Positions 1 through 8,621 are shown, numbered from the stretch's first letter. The stretch is DNA of 64,000 nt from Pedobacter westerhofensis (GCF_900182595.1 NZ_FXTN01000005.1:62001-126000), one strand, 5' to 3'. Program-made: numbers and translations. The notes: generated by a model not told the origin, from the letters alone.

Positions 1-1244
1 AAGAACTTAGTCATGTTACCGGCCAGAAAAGCCAGTTCCAGTGAACCATATACCCCTACAAAAATTACGACAGCATAGAGCGGTACTTTCTTCATCCGCA
101 TAAATACGGCAACGAGAATAGTTGTTGCAAGGAAAGTCATGTTGATCGCCAGTCCATAAGCCCCCTCCATAAAGATGGATTTTTTAAATACCAGTACGAT
201 AGCAAGACAGCCTGCGCAGAGCAGCCAGTTGATAGAAGGGACATAGATTTGTCCTTTTTCATTGCTGGGGTAATTAATCCTCACTTTGGGCCATAAATTA
301 AGCCTTACTGCTTCAGATATTAACGTAAAAGAGCCCGTAATCATCGCCTGACTGGCAATAACCGCAGCAACCGTTGCGAGCGCTACCATAGACAAAAGAT
401 AAGGCGGCGGCACAATCTGATAGAAAGGGTTTAAATTATTGTCATAATGCGGATGCTGTAACAGCCATACGCCCTGTCCCAGGTAATTCACGATCAGGGT
501 AGCCTTAACGAATATCCAGCTCACTCTGATGTTATTTCTTCCGCAGTGGCCAAGATCAGAATATAAGGCCTCAGCTCCTGTGGTACACAGAAACACGCCG
601 CCCAAAATCACCAGCGCCATGGGGTTGGTAGTAAGCAGGTGCACTGCATAATATGGATTTAACGCTTTAAGGATACTGAGGTCCTGCACCACATACATCA
701 GTCCCAAAATGCCCAGGGTAGCAAACCAGAGAAACATAATCGGACCAAATAACTTACCTACCAGGCTGGTACCGAATTGCTGTATGATAAACAGAAGGGT
801 GATAATAACCAGTACGATCGGGACCACATGCAGATACGGGAACTTTACCTGCAGCCCCTCAATAGCAGTTGTAACGGTAATACTTGGCGTTATGATCCCA
901 TCTGCAAGTAATGCACATCCACCAAGGACCGCAGGGATCACCAGCCATTTAGCCTTTCGGCGTACCAGTGAAAAAAGAGAAAAAATTCCGCCTTCACCAT
1001 TATTGTCGGCACGAAGCGTAATTACTACATATTTGATGGTTGTTTGTAAAGTCAGTGTCCATATGATGCAGGATAGCGCACCCAGCACCGTCATCGGCGT
1101 AATCTGCTGTCCGCCATCACTTACCGTATTAAAGATAGCCCTTAAAGTATACAAGGGTGATGTACCAATATCGCCATAAACGATTCCCAAACTGATCAGC
1201 AGTCCTGATGCTGAAAGTTTGTTTAATTTTTTTGTTTCAGACAC
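1..1244 (-). CDS. kup: KUP-family potassium uptake protein (3' end cut by window edge)
   Basis: Inner-membrane K+ transporter of the KUP/HAK/KT family. The minus-strand reading frame is open from a GTG at 1244 to base 1 and starts VSETKKLNKLSASGL, followed by the family signature LGIVYGDIGTSPLYT near residue 20. Many hydrophobic segments follow, with the family strings ADNNGEGG and GCALLADGIITPS. About 414 residues are visible; family members have about 630-650, so the last TM segments and cytoplasmic tail lie outside the window. No in-frame ATG lies near the start, so GTG is preferred, although the exact start is less certain than the identity. It is divergent from the T9SS protein at 1431, and the spacer carries phased TTAA motifs and a palindrome. 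Confidence 0.93.
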   Translation of the reverse strand, partial: MSETKKLNKLSASGLLISLGIVYGDIGTSPLYTLRAIFNTVSDGGQQITPMTVLGALSCIIWTLTLQTTIKYVVITLRADNNGEGGIFSLFSLVRRKAKWLVIPAVLGGCALLADGIITPSITVTTAIEGLQVKFPYLHVVPIVLVIITLLFIIQQFGTSLVGKLFGPIMFLWFATLGILGLMYVVQDLSILKALNPYYAVHLLTTNPMALVILGGVFLCTTGAEALYSDLGHCGRNNIRVSWIFVKATLIVNYLGQGVWLLQHPHYDNNLNPFYQIVPPPYLLSMVALATVAAVIASQAMITGSFTLISEAVRLNLWPKVRINYPSNEKGQIYVPSINWLLCAGCLAIVLVFKKSIFMEGAYGLAINMTFLATTILVAVFMRMKKVPLYAVVIFVGVYGSLELAFLAGNMTKF

Positions 1245-1258
1245 TTTAAGTATGTTAA

Positions 1259-1339
1259 TTAAAACTTTATGTAATGTTAATTAAAAATGATAATTAAGAT
1301 GATTAACGTTGAATTAAATGCAATCACCGCATTATTTAA
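1259..1339. repeat. Helically phased TTAA motifs in the kup/T9SS-protein spacer
   Basis: TTAA begins at 1259, 1281, 1303, 1314 and 1336, all spaced by multiples of 11 bp. The 12-mer TGTTAATTAAAA occurs twice exactly 22 bp apart (1253 and 1275). The spacing is seen directly. A role as a binding array for a winged-helix regulator is inference, and AT-richness makes chance phasing possible. Confidence 0.4.
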
Positions 1340-1356
1340 CAGCAGCAACTGTTAAA
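1335..1356. promoter_or_regulatory. Perfect palindrome TTTAACAG-N6-CTGTTAAA
   Basis: An 8-bp perfect inverted repeat with a 6-bp spacer lies between divergent kup and the T9SS-sorted protein. It has no T tract, so it looks more like a dimeric-regulator operator than a terminator. It is 57 bp upstream of the -7 element of the gene at 1431. Confidence 0.4.
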
Positions 1357-1412
1357 TTGTGTTAAATATTGTCTTACCTACAAAATCTTTAATTTTTCTG
1401 TGGAATTATTTC

Positions 1413-1420
1413 TACTTTTG
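1413..1420 (+). promoter_or_regulatory. -7 promoter element TACTTTTG
   Basis: Exact match to the Bacteroidota primary sigma -7 consensus TAnnTTTG. It ends 10 bp before the ATG at 1431, so the mRNA would have almost no leader. No clear -33 TTTG was found at the usual distance. Confidence 0.5.
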
Positions 1421-1430
1421 CTGAAGATAC

Positions 1431-1949
1431 ATGAATACAAAAACAAAAACGATCTCACTCATTCACTTAATTTGCATCATATGCATCAGTGTATTATGCA
1501 GTGTCCCTGTTTTTGCCCAGCGTTCTGATAGTATTGCCGCAACATCCAAGTACAAAAGAATCATTAAGACCCCTCAGATTAAGGGCGATGTTCCTTCGTA
1601 CAAACCAAACTACACCCCTGGTTCCCAAATCGCATCTTATAACAGCCTGCTGTCACACAATAAACCCGGCGGAGGCAAAGCGGATAAAATCCTGTCTGTA
1701 TTGAGGGTCTATCCTAACCCGGTTGATGATCAGATCAATTTCATTCTTCGCCTCGAACGCGAATCCAATATTTCAATAAAGATAATGGACCTTCTGGGAA
1801 ATGAAGTTGTAACGCTTTCAAACGAACGTTTGTCTGCCGGTGAGCAAACCAAAACCTTTACCATTCCAAACAGGCTGAACAGCGGAATTTACTTTCTGCG
1901 TTTTGTTGCCGGTTCTGAAACCATCGTAAAACGTATTTCCGTTTTATAA
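1431..1949 (+). CDS. Secreted protein with type A T9SS C-terminal sorting domain
   Basis: A 172-residue secreted protein. Residues 1-30 form a Sec signal peptide (hydrophobic LICIICISVLCSVPVFAQ). A low-complexity Pro/Lys/Ser-rich region follows, and residues from about 88 to the end match the type IX secretion type A sorting domain: VYPNPVDD, then NISIKIMDLLGNEV, LSAGEQT, SGIYFLRF and a final KRISVL. In this family the C-terminal domain directs export through the outer membrane and is normally removed, with surface anchoring or release. Only about 55 residues remain between signal and sorting domain, without a recognisable catalytic domain, so its own function is unknown. The start is supported by the -7 element just upstream. 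Confidence 0.88.
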   Translation: MNTKTKTISLIHLICIICISVLCSVPVFAQRSDSIAATSKYKRIIKTPQIKGDVPSYKPNYTPGSQIASYNSLLSHNKPGGGKADKILSVLRVYPNPVDDQINFILRLERESNISIKIMDLLGNEVVTLSNERLSAGEQTKTFTIPNRLNSGIYFLRFVAGSETIVKRISVL

Positions 1950-2043
1950 TTTTCCCTTATTCCTTTCCTTTTTAGTGGATATAAAGTTACTTTTACGCAT
2001 CATGCTGTCTGCATGAGCCAATTTAAAACTATCACCACCCGAT

Positions 2044-2655
2044 ATGAAAGTAATTGCCATAGGCCGTAACTACGCTGCACACGCCAAAGAACTAAACAAC
2101 CCATTGCCTTCAAGCCCTGTCATATTTCTAAAACCAGATACTGCAGTACTGAAAGATAACAAACCCTTTTATCTCCCTGATTTCTCTTCTGATATCCATT
2201 ATGAACTCGAAGTAGTCCTTAAGGTCTGCAAGGAGGGAAAACACATTGCCGAGAAATTCGCTTCCAATTATTTTGATGAGGTAGGACTGGGGATTGACTT
2301 TACTGCGCGTGATATACAGAACATCCATAAAGAAAAAGGGCTTCCATGGGAACTGGCAAAATCATTTGATAATTCTGCTGCCATCAGCCATTTTATACCA
2401 AAAAACAAAATAGCAGATCTGAACGATTTGCAGTTTGAGTTAAAGATCAACGGAGAAACGCGCCAGAACGGAAATACCAGGAATATACTCTTCTCCTTTG
2501 AAAAGATTATCTCTTTCGTTTCACAATACATCACCCTCAAAAAAGGAGACCTGATTTTTACGGGAACACCTGAAGGAGTGGGACAGGTCCATCAGGGCGA
2601 TAAGCTGGAAGCCTGGATTGGCGAAGAGCAATTTCTGAATTTCGATATAAAATAA
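2044..2655 (+). CDS. Fumarylacetoacetate hydrolase (FAH) family protein
   Basis: A single-domain FAH-fold enzyme of 203 residues, the usual size of the FAHD1/acylpyruvase-like branch. The N-terminal IGRNYAAHAKELNN and the metal-binding acidic residues E54, E56 (HYELEVV) and D85 (GIDFTARD) are visible, as is the late signature TGTPEGVGQV. Members hydrolyse acylpyruvates or decarboxylate oxaloacetate with a divalent metal; the substrate cannot be read from sequence. The stop is 4 bp from the start of the M23 peptidase, so the two are probably co-transcribed. A near-consensus -7 (TACTTTTA) lies about 50 bp upstream. Confidence 0.88.
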   Translation: MKVIAIGRNYAAHAKELNNPLPSSPVIFLKPDTAVLKDNKPFYLPDFSSDIHYELEVVLKVCKEGKHIAEKFASNYFDEVGLGIDFTARDIQNIHKEKGLPWELAKSFDNSAAISHFIPKNKIADLNDLQFELKINGETRQNGNTRNILFSFEKIISFVSQYITLKKGDLIFTGTPEGVGQVHQGDKLEAWIGEEQFLNFDIK

Positions 2656-2659
2656 GTTG

Positions 2660-4375
2660 ATGATCAAATCAAGTTTCTTCCTCTTCCTTTTCAGCGCATT
2701 TACCCTGTGTGCAGAAGCACAGCAAATCTTTAGCAGTAACACCTATCCCCTGGTAGACTTCCGTCCTCCGCTGGACATTGTACCTCCTGCACTGGCAGGG
2801 TCGTTCGGCGAACTGAGGGGAAATCATTTTCACTCGGGTATCGACTTCCGTACCAACCAGCGCGAAGGATATCCTGTTTATGCCATAGCCGACGGCTATG
2901 TATCACGGATCAGGGTGCAGAACAGCGGCTTCGGACAGGCATTATATCTCACTCACACCAATGGATATACTTCCGTTTATGGTCACCTGTCACGCTTCTC
3001 GCCTAAGATTGCCGATGCTGTGAAATCTATATCCTATCAGAAAAAGACCTTTGAAATGGATGAGTATCCGCCGGCAGATCAGTTCCCTGTACACAAAGGA
3101 GATGTGATCGCCTGGTCGGGCAACAGAGGCAGTTCAGGTGGCCCCCATCTTCACTTTGAGATCAGGGACTCTAAAACAGAAAACACCATTAACCCACAGC
3201 TGTTTGGTATTCAGATACCTGACGATATTCCGCCGGTTATTTATTCAGTATATCTGTATAAGCTCAATAAAAAGACTTTTAATGAATATACCCCAAAACA
3301 GAATTTCCAGGTTACAGGTGGTGCAGGCAAATATCGCCTGGCTGCGAACACAATTATCGTAAGCGGCGAAGTTGGCTTCGGCATTACTACAACCGACCGG
3401 CACAACGGCAATTCCGGCCTTAATGGTGTATATTCCATTGAATTGCTCCTGGATGGAAAAACAGTATTTACCTCCGCCCTTGAACGTTTTGCATTTGAAA
3501 ACAGCAAGGGGATCAATTCACATATAGACTACCCCGCATTCATGACCAGCCGCCGGAGCATTCAGAAGAGCTTTGTTGATCCCGGTAACCCAATGAAGAT
3601 CTATTATAATCTGGTTAACAATGGCAGAATAGACTTAACTGATCAGGAACTGCATGAAATGAAATACATCGTTACAGATTCCAAAGGCAACAAAAGCGTC
3701 CTGAATTTTACAGTAAAATCTGATGGCAAAACGATCAGCACTCCCGATGAACCGGACGGAATTCCTTTTTTCTACAACAAAGAGAACGAATTCTCTACGG
3801 AGAGCGTTAAAGTAGTAATGCCAAAAGGAACGCTGTACAACAATCTTAACCTGATATATAAGGTCAAGCCAAGGCCAGTGAGAGGCGCTTATTCAGAAAT
3901 TCACCAGATCCATAATAACCTTACTCCCCTGCATGTAGGGTTCGAACTCTGGATTAAAGCAGATGCCAGCCTGGGGAACCTGAAAGACAAGGCCGTAATT
4001 GTGAGTACCGGAGGCTCCTCTCAGGGAGGTGTTTTCGACAATGGATATGTAAAAGCTACAGCGAGAAACTTTGGCAGCTACTATATTGCGGTAGATACCG
4101 TTGCGCCCACCATCGTTCCCGTAAACATACTGGAGGGCAGGAATATGTCGGGCATCCCAAAAATGCTGTTTAAAATCCGTGATAACCTTTCTGGCATCAA
4201 AAGTTTTAACGGCTATATTGACGGCAACTGGGTGCTGATGGAATTTGATACAAAAACAGCTACTCTGTGGCATTCATTTGATAACCATACCGGACCGGGG
4301 AAACACCAGCTGAGGCTTGAAGCAGAAGACATGAAGGGCAATATTAAAACGTATTCAATTAATTTTTATAAATAA
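2660..4375 (+). CDS. M23 (LytM-type) metallopeptidase, exported
   Basis: A 571-residue exported peptidoglycan endopeptidase-like protein. Signal peptide 1-20 (FFLFLFSAFTLCAEA). The M23 domain follows with zinc ligands in HSGID (H58, D62) and GPHLHFE (about residues 163-165). The C-terminal two thirds are beta-rich without a recognised enzymatic motif. A TTG lies in frame 3 bp upstream, but the ATG at 2660 is preferred. All canonical M23 zinc ligands are present, so it should be catalytically competent rather than a degenerate EnvC-like activator. It sits between the FAH gene (4-bp gap) and bcp (4-bp gap), suggesting a three-gene transcript without obvious functional unity. Confidence 0.92.
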   Translation: MIKSSFFLFLFSAFTLCAEAQQIFSSNTYPLVDFRPPLDIVPPALAGSFGELRGNHFHSGIDFRTNQREGYPVYAIADGYVSRIRVQNSGFGQALYLTHTNGYTSVYGHLSRFSPKIADAVKSISYQKKTFEMDEYPPADQFPVHKGDVIAWSGNRGSSGGPHLHFEIRDSKTENTINPQLFGIQIPDDIPPVIYSVYLYKLNKKTFNEYTPKQNFQVTGGAGKYRLAANTIIVSGEVGFGITTTDRHNGNSGLNGVYSIELLLDGKTVFTSALERFAFENSKGINSHIDYPAFMTSRRSIQKSFVDPGNPMKIYYNLVNNGRIDLTDQELHEMKYIVTDSKGNKSVLNFTVKSDGKTISTPDEPDGIPFFYNKENEFSTESVKVVMPKGTLYNNLNLIYKVKPRPVRGAYSEIHQIHNNLTPLHVGFELWIKADASLGNLKDKAVIVSTGGSSQGGVFDNGYVKATARNFGSYYIAVDTVAPTIVPVNILEGRNMSGIPKMLFKIRDNLSGIKSFNGYIDGNWVLMEFDTKTATLWHSFDNHTGPGKHQLRLEAEDMKGNIKTYSINFYK

Positions 4376-4379
4376 AGAT

Positions 4380-4844
4380 ATGAGCGAATTAAAAGAAGGT
4401 CAGCAAGCCCCTGAATTTAAAGGGACGGATCAGGAAGGTAATACCATTACCCTCAGTCAGTTTAAAGGCCAGAAAGTGGTCTTGTATTTTTATCCTAAAG
4501 ATGATACTCCGGGCTGCACGGCCGAAGCCTGTGATTTCAGGGACAACTACGCCGGACTAAAATCCAAAGGTATTGTGGTGCTTGGTGTAAGTGTTGATGA
4601 CGAGAAATCACACCAGAAGTTCGCTACCAAACATAGTCTTCCTTTTACCCTGCTGGCAGATACCGATCAGTCGATCGTAACAGCATATGGTGTATGGGGA
4701 GAGAAAAATATGTACGGAAAAAAATATATGGGCACCAACCGTACTACTTTCCTGATCAATGAAGAGGGCACCATCAGTCATATCATCAAAAAAGTAGATA
4801 CCAAGAACTCAACGGCGCAGGTTTTGGAACTTTTAGAAAAATGA
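4380..4844 (+). CDS. bcp: Thioredoxin-dependent thiol peroxidase (BCP/PrxQ)
   Basis: A 154-residue cytoplasmic peroxiredoxin that reduces H2O2 and organic hydroperoxides with electrons from thioredoxin. The peroxidatic cysteine C46 and resolving cysteine C51 sit in DTPGCTAEACDFRD, the C-x4-C pattern typical of BCP/PrxQ. The conserved Arg in GTNRTTFLI is also present. Length and domain are complete. The gene starts 4 bp after the M23 stop. Thioredoxin itself is encoded at 10101 on the other strand. Confidence 0.95.
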   Translation: MSELKEGQQAPEFKGTDQEGNTITLSQFKGQKVVLYFYPKDDTPGCTAEACDFRDNYAGLKSKGIVVLGVSVDDEKSHQKFATKHSLPFTLLADTDQSIVTAYGVWGEKNMYGKKYMGTNRTTFLINEEGTISHIIKKVDTKNSTAQVLELLEK

Positions 4845-4884
4845 CAGCCTAATTATTTAATAAAAGGCCTTTAAAGGCCCGATT

Positions 4885-4917
4885 TTTAACGAGAAATGGC
4901 AGAATAAACTATATTTG
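4885..4917 (+). promoter_or_regulatory. Promoter of the transketolase-sigma operon
   Basis: -7 element TATATTTG at 4910-4917 exactly matches TAnnTTTG. TTTA at 4885-4888, 21 bp upstream, is a near match to the -33 TTTG. The leader to the ATG at 4949 would be about 25 nt. Confidence 0.55.
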
Positions 4918-4948
4918 CCATCATTACTTTTACTACAATCCAAATTAA

Positions 4949-5794
4949 ATGAAACATACAATCAATGAATTAGAGGACATTGTTTCTCAGGTACGAAGAG
5001 ATATTGTTAGAATGGTACATGGCTGTCAGTCAGGACACCCCGGCGGATCATTGGGTTGTGCCGAATTCTTAACTGCCCTTTATTTTGAAACCATGAACCA
5101 CTCTCCGGAATTTAAAATGGATGGTGTGGGAGAAGATTTGTTCTTCCTTTCCAATGGTCATATTTCCCCTGTATTTTACAGCGTACTGGCAAGATCAGGT
5201 TATTTTGAAGTGAGTGAACTTGCGACCTTCAGAAAACTAAACTCACGCGTTCAGGGACACCCTACAACGCATGAAGGTTTACCGGGTATCAGGATTGCCT
5301 CCGGATCTTTGGGACAGGGAATGTCTGTTGCCATTGGTGCTGCATTAACAAAAAAACTAAATAAAGACCATTCACTGGTATTCAGTTTACATGGTGACGG
5401 AGAGTTACAGGAAGGCCAGAACTGGGAAGCGATTATGTTTGCGCCTCACAATAAAGTAGACAACCTGATTTCTACCATTGATTATAACGGTCAGCAGATT
5501 GACGGCCCTACGGAAAAAGTATTGTCTCTGGAAAGTCTTGAAGCGAAGTTTACAGCTTTCGGCTGGCATGTAATTACTTCAAGCGGTAACAACATGGAAG
5601 AGATCGTAAAATCTCTTGAATATGCAAAATCGCTAACAGGTAAAGGGAGGCCAATTCTTAACCTCATGAGTACTCAGATGGGTTATGGTGTGGATTATAT
5701 GGTGGGCTCGCACAAATGGCACGGTACAGCGCCTAATGATGAGCAGCTGGCATCGGCATTAAACCAGAACAAGGAAACTTTAGGGGATTATTAA
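4949..5794 (+). CDS. Transketolase, N-terminal (thiamine diphosphate-binding) subunit
   Basis: First half of a split transketolase (281 residues), which moves two-carbon units between sugar phosphates in the pentose phosphate pathway. The thiamine diphosphate signature GDGELQEGQNWEA is present, with HPGGSLGCAEF and GHPTTHEGLPGI as in transketolase rather than pyruvate dehydrogenase or DXS. The other half is encoded about 70 bp downstream. The two-gene form is common in Bacteroidota, so this is not a broken gene. Confidence 0.94.
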   Translation: MKHTINELEDIVSQVRRDIVRMVHGCQSGHPGGSLGCAEFLTALYFETMNHSPEFKMDGVGEDLFFLSNGHISPVFYSVLARSGYFEVSELATFRKLNSRVQGHPTTHEGLPGIRIASGSLGQGMSVAIGAALTKKLNKDHSLVFSLHGDGELQEGQNWEAIMFAPHNKVDNLISTIDYNGQQIDGPTEKVLSLESLEAKFTAFGWHVITSSGNNMEEIVKSLEYAKSLTGKGRPILNLMSTQMGYGVDYMVGSHKWHGTAPNDEQLASALNQNKETLGDY

Positions 5795-5867
5795 TAGCTC
5801 CTGTTAACAGGACTTTACGATTGAAGCATATTGCTTCATGACCATTCACAATTATAGAGAACAAGCA

Positions 5868-6824
5868 ATGAAAAAATATACATATACAGAAAAGAAAGAT
5901 ACACGCTCTGGTTTTGGTGTAGGCCTGCATGAGGCAGCTAAACTAAATCCTGATATCGTTGCGCTTACTGCTGACTTAAAAGGCTCTTTGAAAATGGATG
6001 CCTTTGAAAAAGATTTCCCTGAAAGATTTTTCCAGATTGGTATCGCAGAAGCCAACATGATTGGTATTGCCGCAGGTATGACTATCGGAGGAAAAATTCC
6101 TTTCACTGGTACATTTGCAAACTTTTCTACAGGTAGGGTTTATGACCAGATCAGACAATCTGTAGCCTATTCGTATAAAAATGTAAAAATCTGTGCTTCA
6201 CATGCAGGTTTAACTTTGGGTGAAGATGGTGCTACCCACCAGATCCTTGAAGATATTGGTTTGATGAAAATGCTTCCGGGCATGGTAGTGATCAACCCTT
6301 GCGATTACAACCAGACTAAAGCCGCTACAATGGCTATTGCTGAATACGAAGGACCTGTTTACCTGCGTTTCGGAAGACCGTCTATTCCTGTATTTACAGA
6401 TCCTGACCAGGTATTTGAAATTGGAAAAGCATGGATGGTAAATGAAGGTACGGATGTGACCATCATTGCTACCGGACATATGGTTTGGAAAGCTATTGAA
6501 GCTGGAGAACAACTTGCTGAACTGGGTATTGATGCAGAAATTATAAACATTCACACAATTAAACCGTTAGATGAAGAGGCGATCTTAAAATCAGTTCAAA
6601 AAACTGGTTGCGTGGTGACCTGTGAAGAACACAATAAATTTGGTGGATTGGGTGAAAGCGTTGCGCGTTTACTTTCTACAGAACTTCCTTCACCCCAGGA
6701 ATTTGTGGCAGTGAACGACAGTTTCGGTGAAAGCGGAACACCAGACCAGCTGATGACTAAATACGGACTGGATACAATCAACATTGTAGAAGCAGTTCAA
6801 AAAGTAATAAAAAGAAAGAAATAA
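5868..6824 (+). CDS. Transketolase, C-terminal subunit
   Basis: Second half of the split transketolase (318 residues), carrying the pyrimidine-binding domain and the C-terminal transketolase domain. The motifs FFQIGIAEANMIGIAAG and ASHAGLTLGEDGATHQ are visible. The C-terminal domain includes IINIHTIKPLDEEAIL and TCEEHNKFGGLG. An upstream in-frame ATG exists at 5838, but MKKYTYTEKKDTRSGFG from 5868 starts right at the conserved domain and is preferred. The stop is 3 bp before the sigma factor ATG, so the transketolase and sigma genes probably share a transcript. Confidence 0.93.
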   Translation: MKKYTYTEKKDTRSGFGVGLHEAAKLNPDIVALTADLKGSLKMDAFEKDFPERFFQIGIAEANMIGIAAGMTIGGKIPFTGTFANFSTGRVYDQIRQSVAYSYKNVKICASHAGLTLGEDGATHQILEDIGLMKMLPGMVVINPCDYNQTKAATMAIAEYEGPVYLRFGRPSIPVFTDPDQVFEIGKAWMVNEGTDVTIIATGHMVWKAIEAGEQLAELGIDAEIINIHTIKPLDEEAILKSVQKTGCVVTCEEHNKFGGLGESVARLLSTELPSPQEFVAVNDSFGESGTPDQLMTKYGLDTINIVEAVQKVIKRKK

Positions 6825-6827
6825 TTG

Positions 6828-7388
6828 ATGAAGCAGGTTGAAGACGACGAAATATTAGAAAAATTCTCTCAGGAGAACACACGTAATGAAGCCTTTAACC
6901 TGCTTATATCCAAATATCAGGAAAAGATCTACTGGCATGTCCGCAGGTTAGTAATCGATCATGATGATGCGGACGACCTTGTTCAGGAGGTTTTTATTAA
7001 AGTGTGGAAAAGTCTGGCGAAATTCCGTAACGACTCTAAGTTATATACCTGGATCTATCGCATCGCTACAAACGAAAGCATCACTTTTCTGAATAAAAAG
7101 AAACAGCGCAACCAGACCCCTCTGGATGAGGTATCTGAAGAATTATCAGAAAGCCTGGTCGCCTCTTCTTATTTTAACGGAGATAAAATCCAGATGAAGC
7201 TGCAGCAGGCATTGCTTACCCTACCGGAGAAACAGCGGCTGATCTTCAATATGAAATATTACGACGATCTGAAATATGATGAGATCTCCGCAATACTCGG
7301 AACCTCCGTAGGTGCACTTAAAGCATCTTTTCATATCGCCGTTAAAAAAATTGAAGTTTTTATGCTAAATGATGAAATTAGTCTTTAA
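6828..7388 (+). CDS. RNA polymerase ECF-type sigma factor
   Basis: A 186-residue group 4 sigma factor. Region 2 is seen in DHDDADDLVQEVFIKVW and FRNDSKLYTWIYRIATN. Region 4 is seen in LPEKQRLIFNMKYYDDL followed by YDEISAILGTSVGALKASF. It starts at the ATG 3 bp after transketolase; a TTG directly before it is unlikely. The two downstream genes are a single-TM protein with a cytosolic N-terminus and a periplasmic Spy-like protein, which fits a signal-transducing sigma/anti-sigma module. The regulon cannot be read from the window. Confidence 0.93.
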   Translation: MKQVEDDEILEKFSQENTRNEAFNLLISKYQEKIYWHVRRLVIDHDDADDLVQEVFIKVWKSLAKFRNDSKLYTWIYRIATNESITFLNKKKQRNQTPLDEVSEELSESLVASSYFNGDKIQMKLQQALLTLPEKQRLIFNMKYYDDLKYDEISAILGTSVGALKASFHIAVKKIEVFMLNDEISL

Positions 7389-7498
7389 ACCTTTTGCCGT
7401 TTTTTCTATCCATATAGGATACAAAATAATCCCGGGCCCTGATAGGCTAAACCGGGTTCAGCGGGACTGCGATGACGGAGACGAAAAACTACAAAAAG

Positions 7499-8161
7499 AT
7501 GAAAACTGATTTAGAAAACAACGAATGGAAAGCAGAGGCCCCGTATCTGGCCAGTCTGCCTGTAAAGAATCCATTTATTGTTCCGGAACATTATTTTGAT
7601 ACACTGCCAGAGGCAATAACCGGTACTGTTTATACGAATGAACTGAAGCAGGTTATTCCTGCCCCCGGATATACCGTTCCCGATCATTATTTCAGTTCTT
7701 TAAAAGATCGTATCCTGGCCCAAACCAGCGAAGAATCCGATACCGAAGAAACTTTGAAACGTTTGCCATCATCAGAGGGTTTTAGTACCCCTGATCAGTA
7801 TTTTCAAAAGCTGCAGTCAAAAATTCTTGCGCAGACTGTTGAAGTAGCTGCACCTGTGCTGAAGCAATCTAAAATTGTACGCTTATGGCATTCAGGCCTG
7901 CTGAAATACGCTTCTGCTGCCTGCTTTGTGCTGGTTGCTGCCTTTGGATTTTATTTAAACAAGCAGACCTACAAACCTGAAGCTGCTACAGCCGCAGAAA
8001 TTGCAAATGAGCAAATGCTATACGACATAGACGAACAGGACATCATTGACCATGTTGAAGGTAATGTAGCAGATGCACCAAAAAATACCGCGACTAATGC
8101 AGAACTGGAGACTTATATATTAAACAATTATTCTCAAACAGATCTGTCATCAGAATTCTAA
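7499..8161 (+). CDS. Putative anti-sigma protein with three P-(E/D)-x-YF motifs and one TM segment
   Basis: A 220-residue protein that I do not recognise as a named family. The first 110 residues carry three related motifs: PFIVPEHYFDTLPEAI (25-40), GYTVPDHYFSSLKDRIL (57-73) and GFSTPDQYFQKLQSKIL (94-110), each predicting a short amphipathic helix after Pro-acidic-x-Tyr-Phe. A single TM segment lies at about 130-146 (YASAACFVLVAAFGFYL), then an acidic tail. Position directly after an ECF sigma factor suggests membrane tethering of that sigma factor, which is inference. The start is ambiguous: an in-frame ATG at 7472 would add nine residues. Confidence 0.8.
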   Translation: MKTDLENNEWKAEAPYLASLPVKNPFIVPEHYFDTLPEAITGTVYTNELKQVIPAPGYTVPDHYFSSLKDRILAQTSEESDTEETLKRLPSSEGFSTPDQYFQKLQSKILAQTVEVAAPVLKQSKIVRLWHSGLLKYASAACFVLVAAFGFYLNKQTYKPEAATAAEIANEQMLYDIDEQDIIDHVEGNVADAPKNTATNAELETYILNNYSQTDLSSEF

Positions 8162-8171
8162 ACAAAAAATC

Positions 8172-8621
8172 ATGAAGAATATACTTGCTGCCACAATTTT
8201 ATTACTTCTTCCCTTTCTCGTTTCCGCACAAAGGGATAACGGAAGACGCAATGAAATAGATGCATACAAAAGAACGTATTTACAGGAAAAACTGGAGCTC
8301 AGCCCCGAAGAGTCCAAGATCTTCTGGCCAATTTATACCGCCTGGCAGGCCGAACAATTGGCATTGCGCCAGGAACGCCGCGAGAGGATGATCAGTTTCA
8401 GAAAAATCACTGAGATAGAAGACCTTTCAGATACACAGGTACAAAGCCTGATCACCAATGAACTTGACTTTAAACAAAAAGACCTGAACATTGAACGTAA
8501 ATACTACGGCAAGCTCAAAAGCAGCCTTCCTATAAAAACGATTGGCAAGTACTACAGGGCACAGGAAACATTCAAAAGAGAGTTGCTGAGCAGGTACAGG
8601 GACGGAAAAAAGAACAACTAA
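8172..8621 (+). CDS. Periplasmic Spy/CpxP-like protein of the sigma operon
   Basis: A 149-residue exported protein. Signal peptide about 1-19 (NILAATILLLLPFLVSAQ). The mature part is Arg/Glu/Lys-rich and helical, with KLELSPEESKIFWPIYTAWQ, a pattern typical of Bacteroidota proteins annotated as sensor of ECF-type sigma factor. It follows the TM protein by 10 bp, so sigma, TM protein and periplasmic helical protein form one unit. A sensor role is inferred from context. Its stop codon overlaps the stop of the convergent DUF58 gene (shared bases 8618-8621). Confidence 0.8.
   Translation: MKNILAATILLLLPFLVSAQRDNGRRNEIDAYKRTYLQEKLELSPEESKIFWPIYTAWQAEQLALRQERRERMISFRKITEIEDLSDTQVQSLITNELDFKQKDLNIERKYYGKLKSSLPIKTIGKYYRAQETFKRELLSRYRDGKKNN

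Noticed and set aside
709..1179. Open frame of 156 codons on the plus strand
   Set aside because: It is opposite the conserved TM segments of kup and has no coding features of its own.
4866..4879. Terminator after bcp (GGCCTTTAAAGGCC)
   Set aside because: It is a palindrome with no room for a proper loop, and the following T5 run is weak; termination there is uncertain.
4949..6824. Frameshifted transketolase
   Set aside because: The two halves are separated by a real spacer and each is a complete domain set, the normal split form in this phylum.
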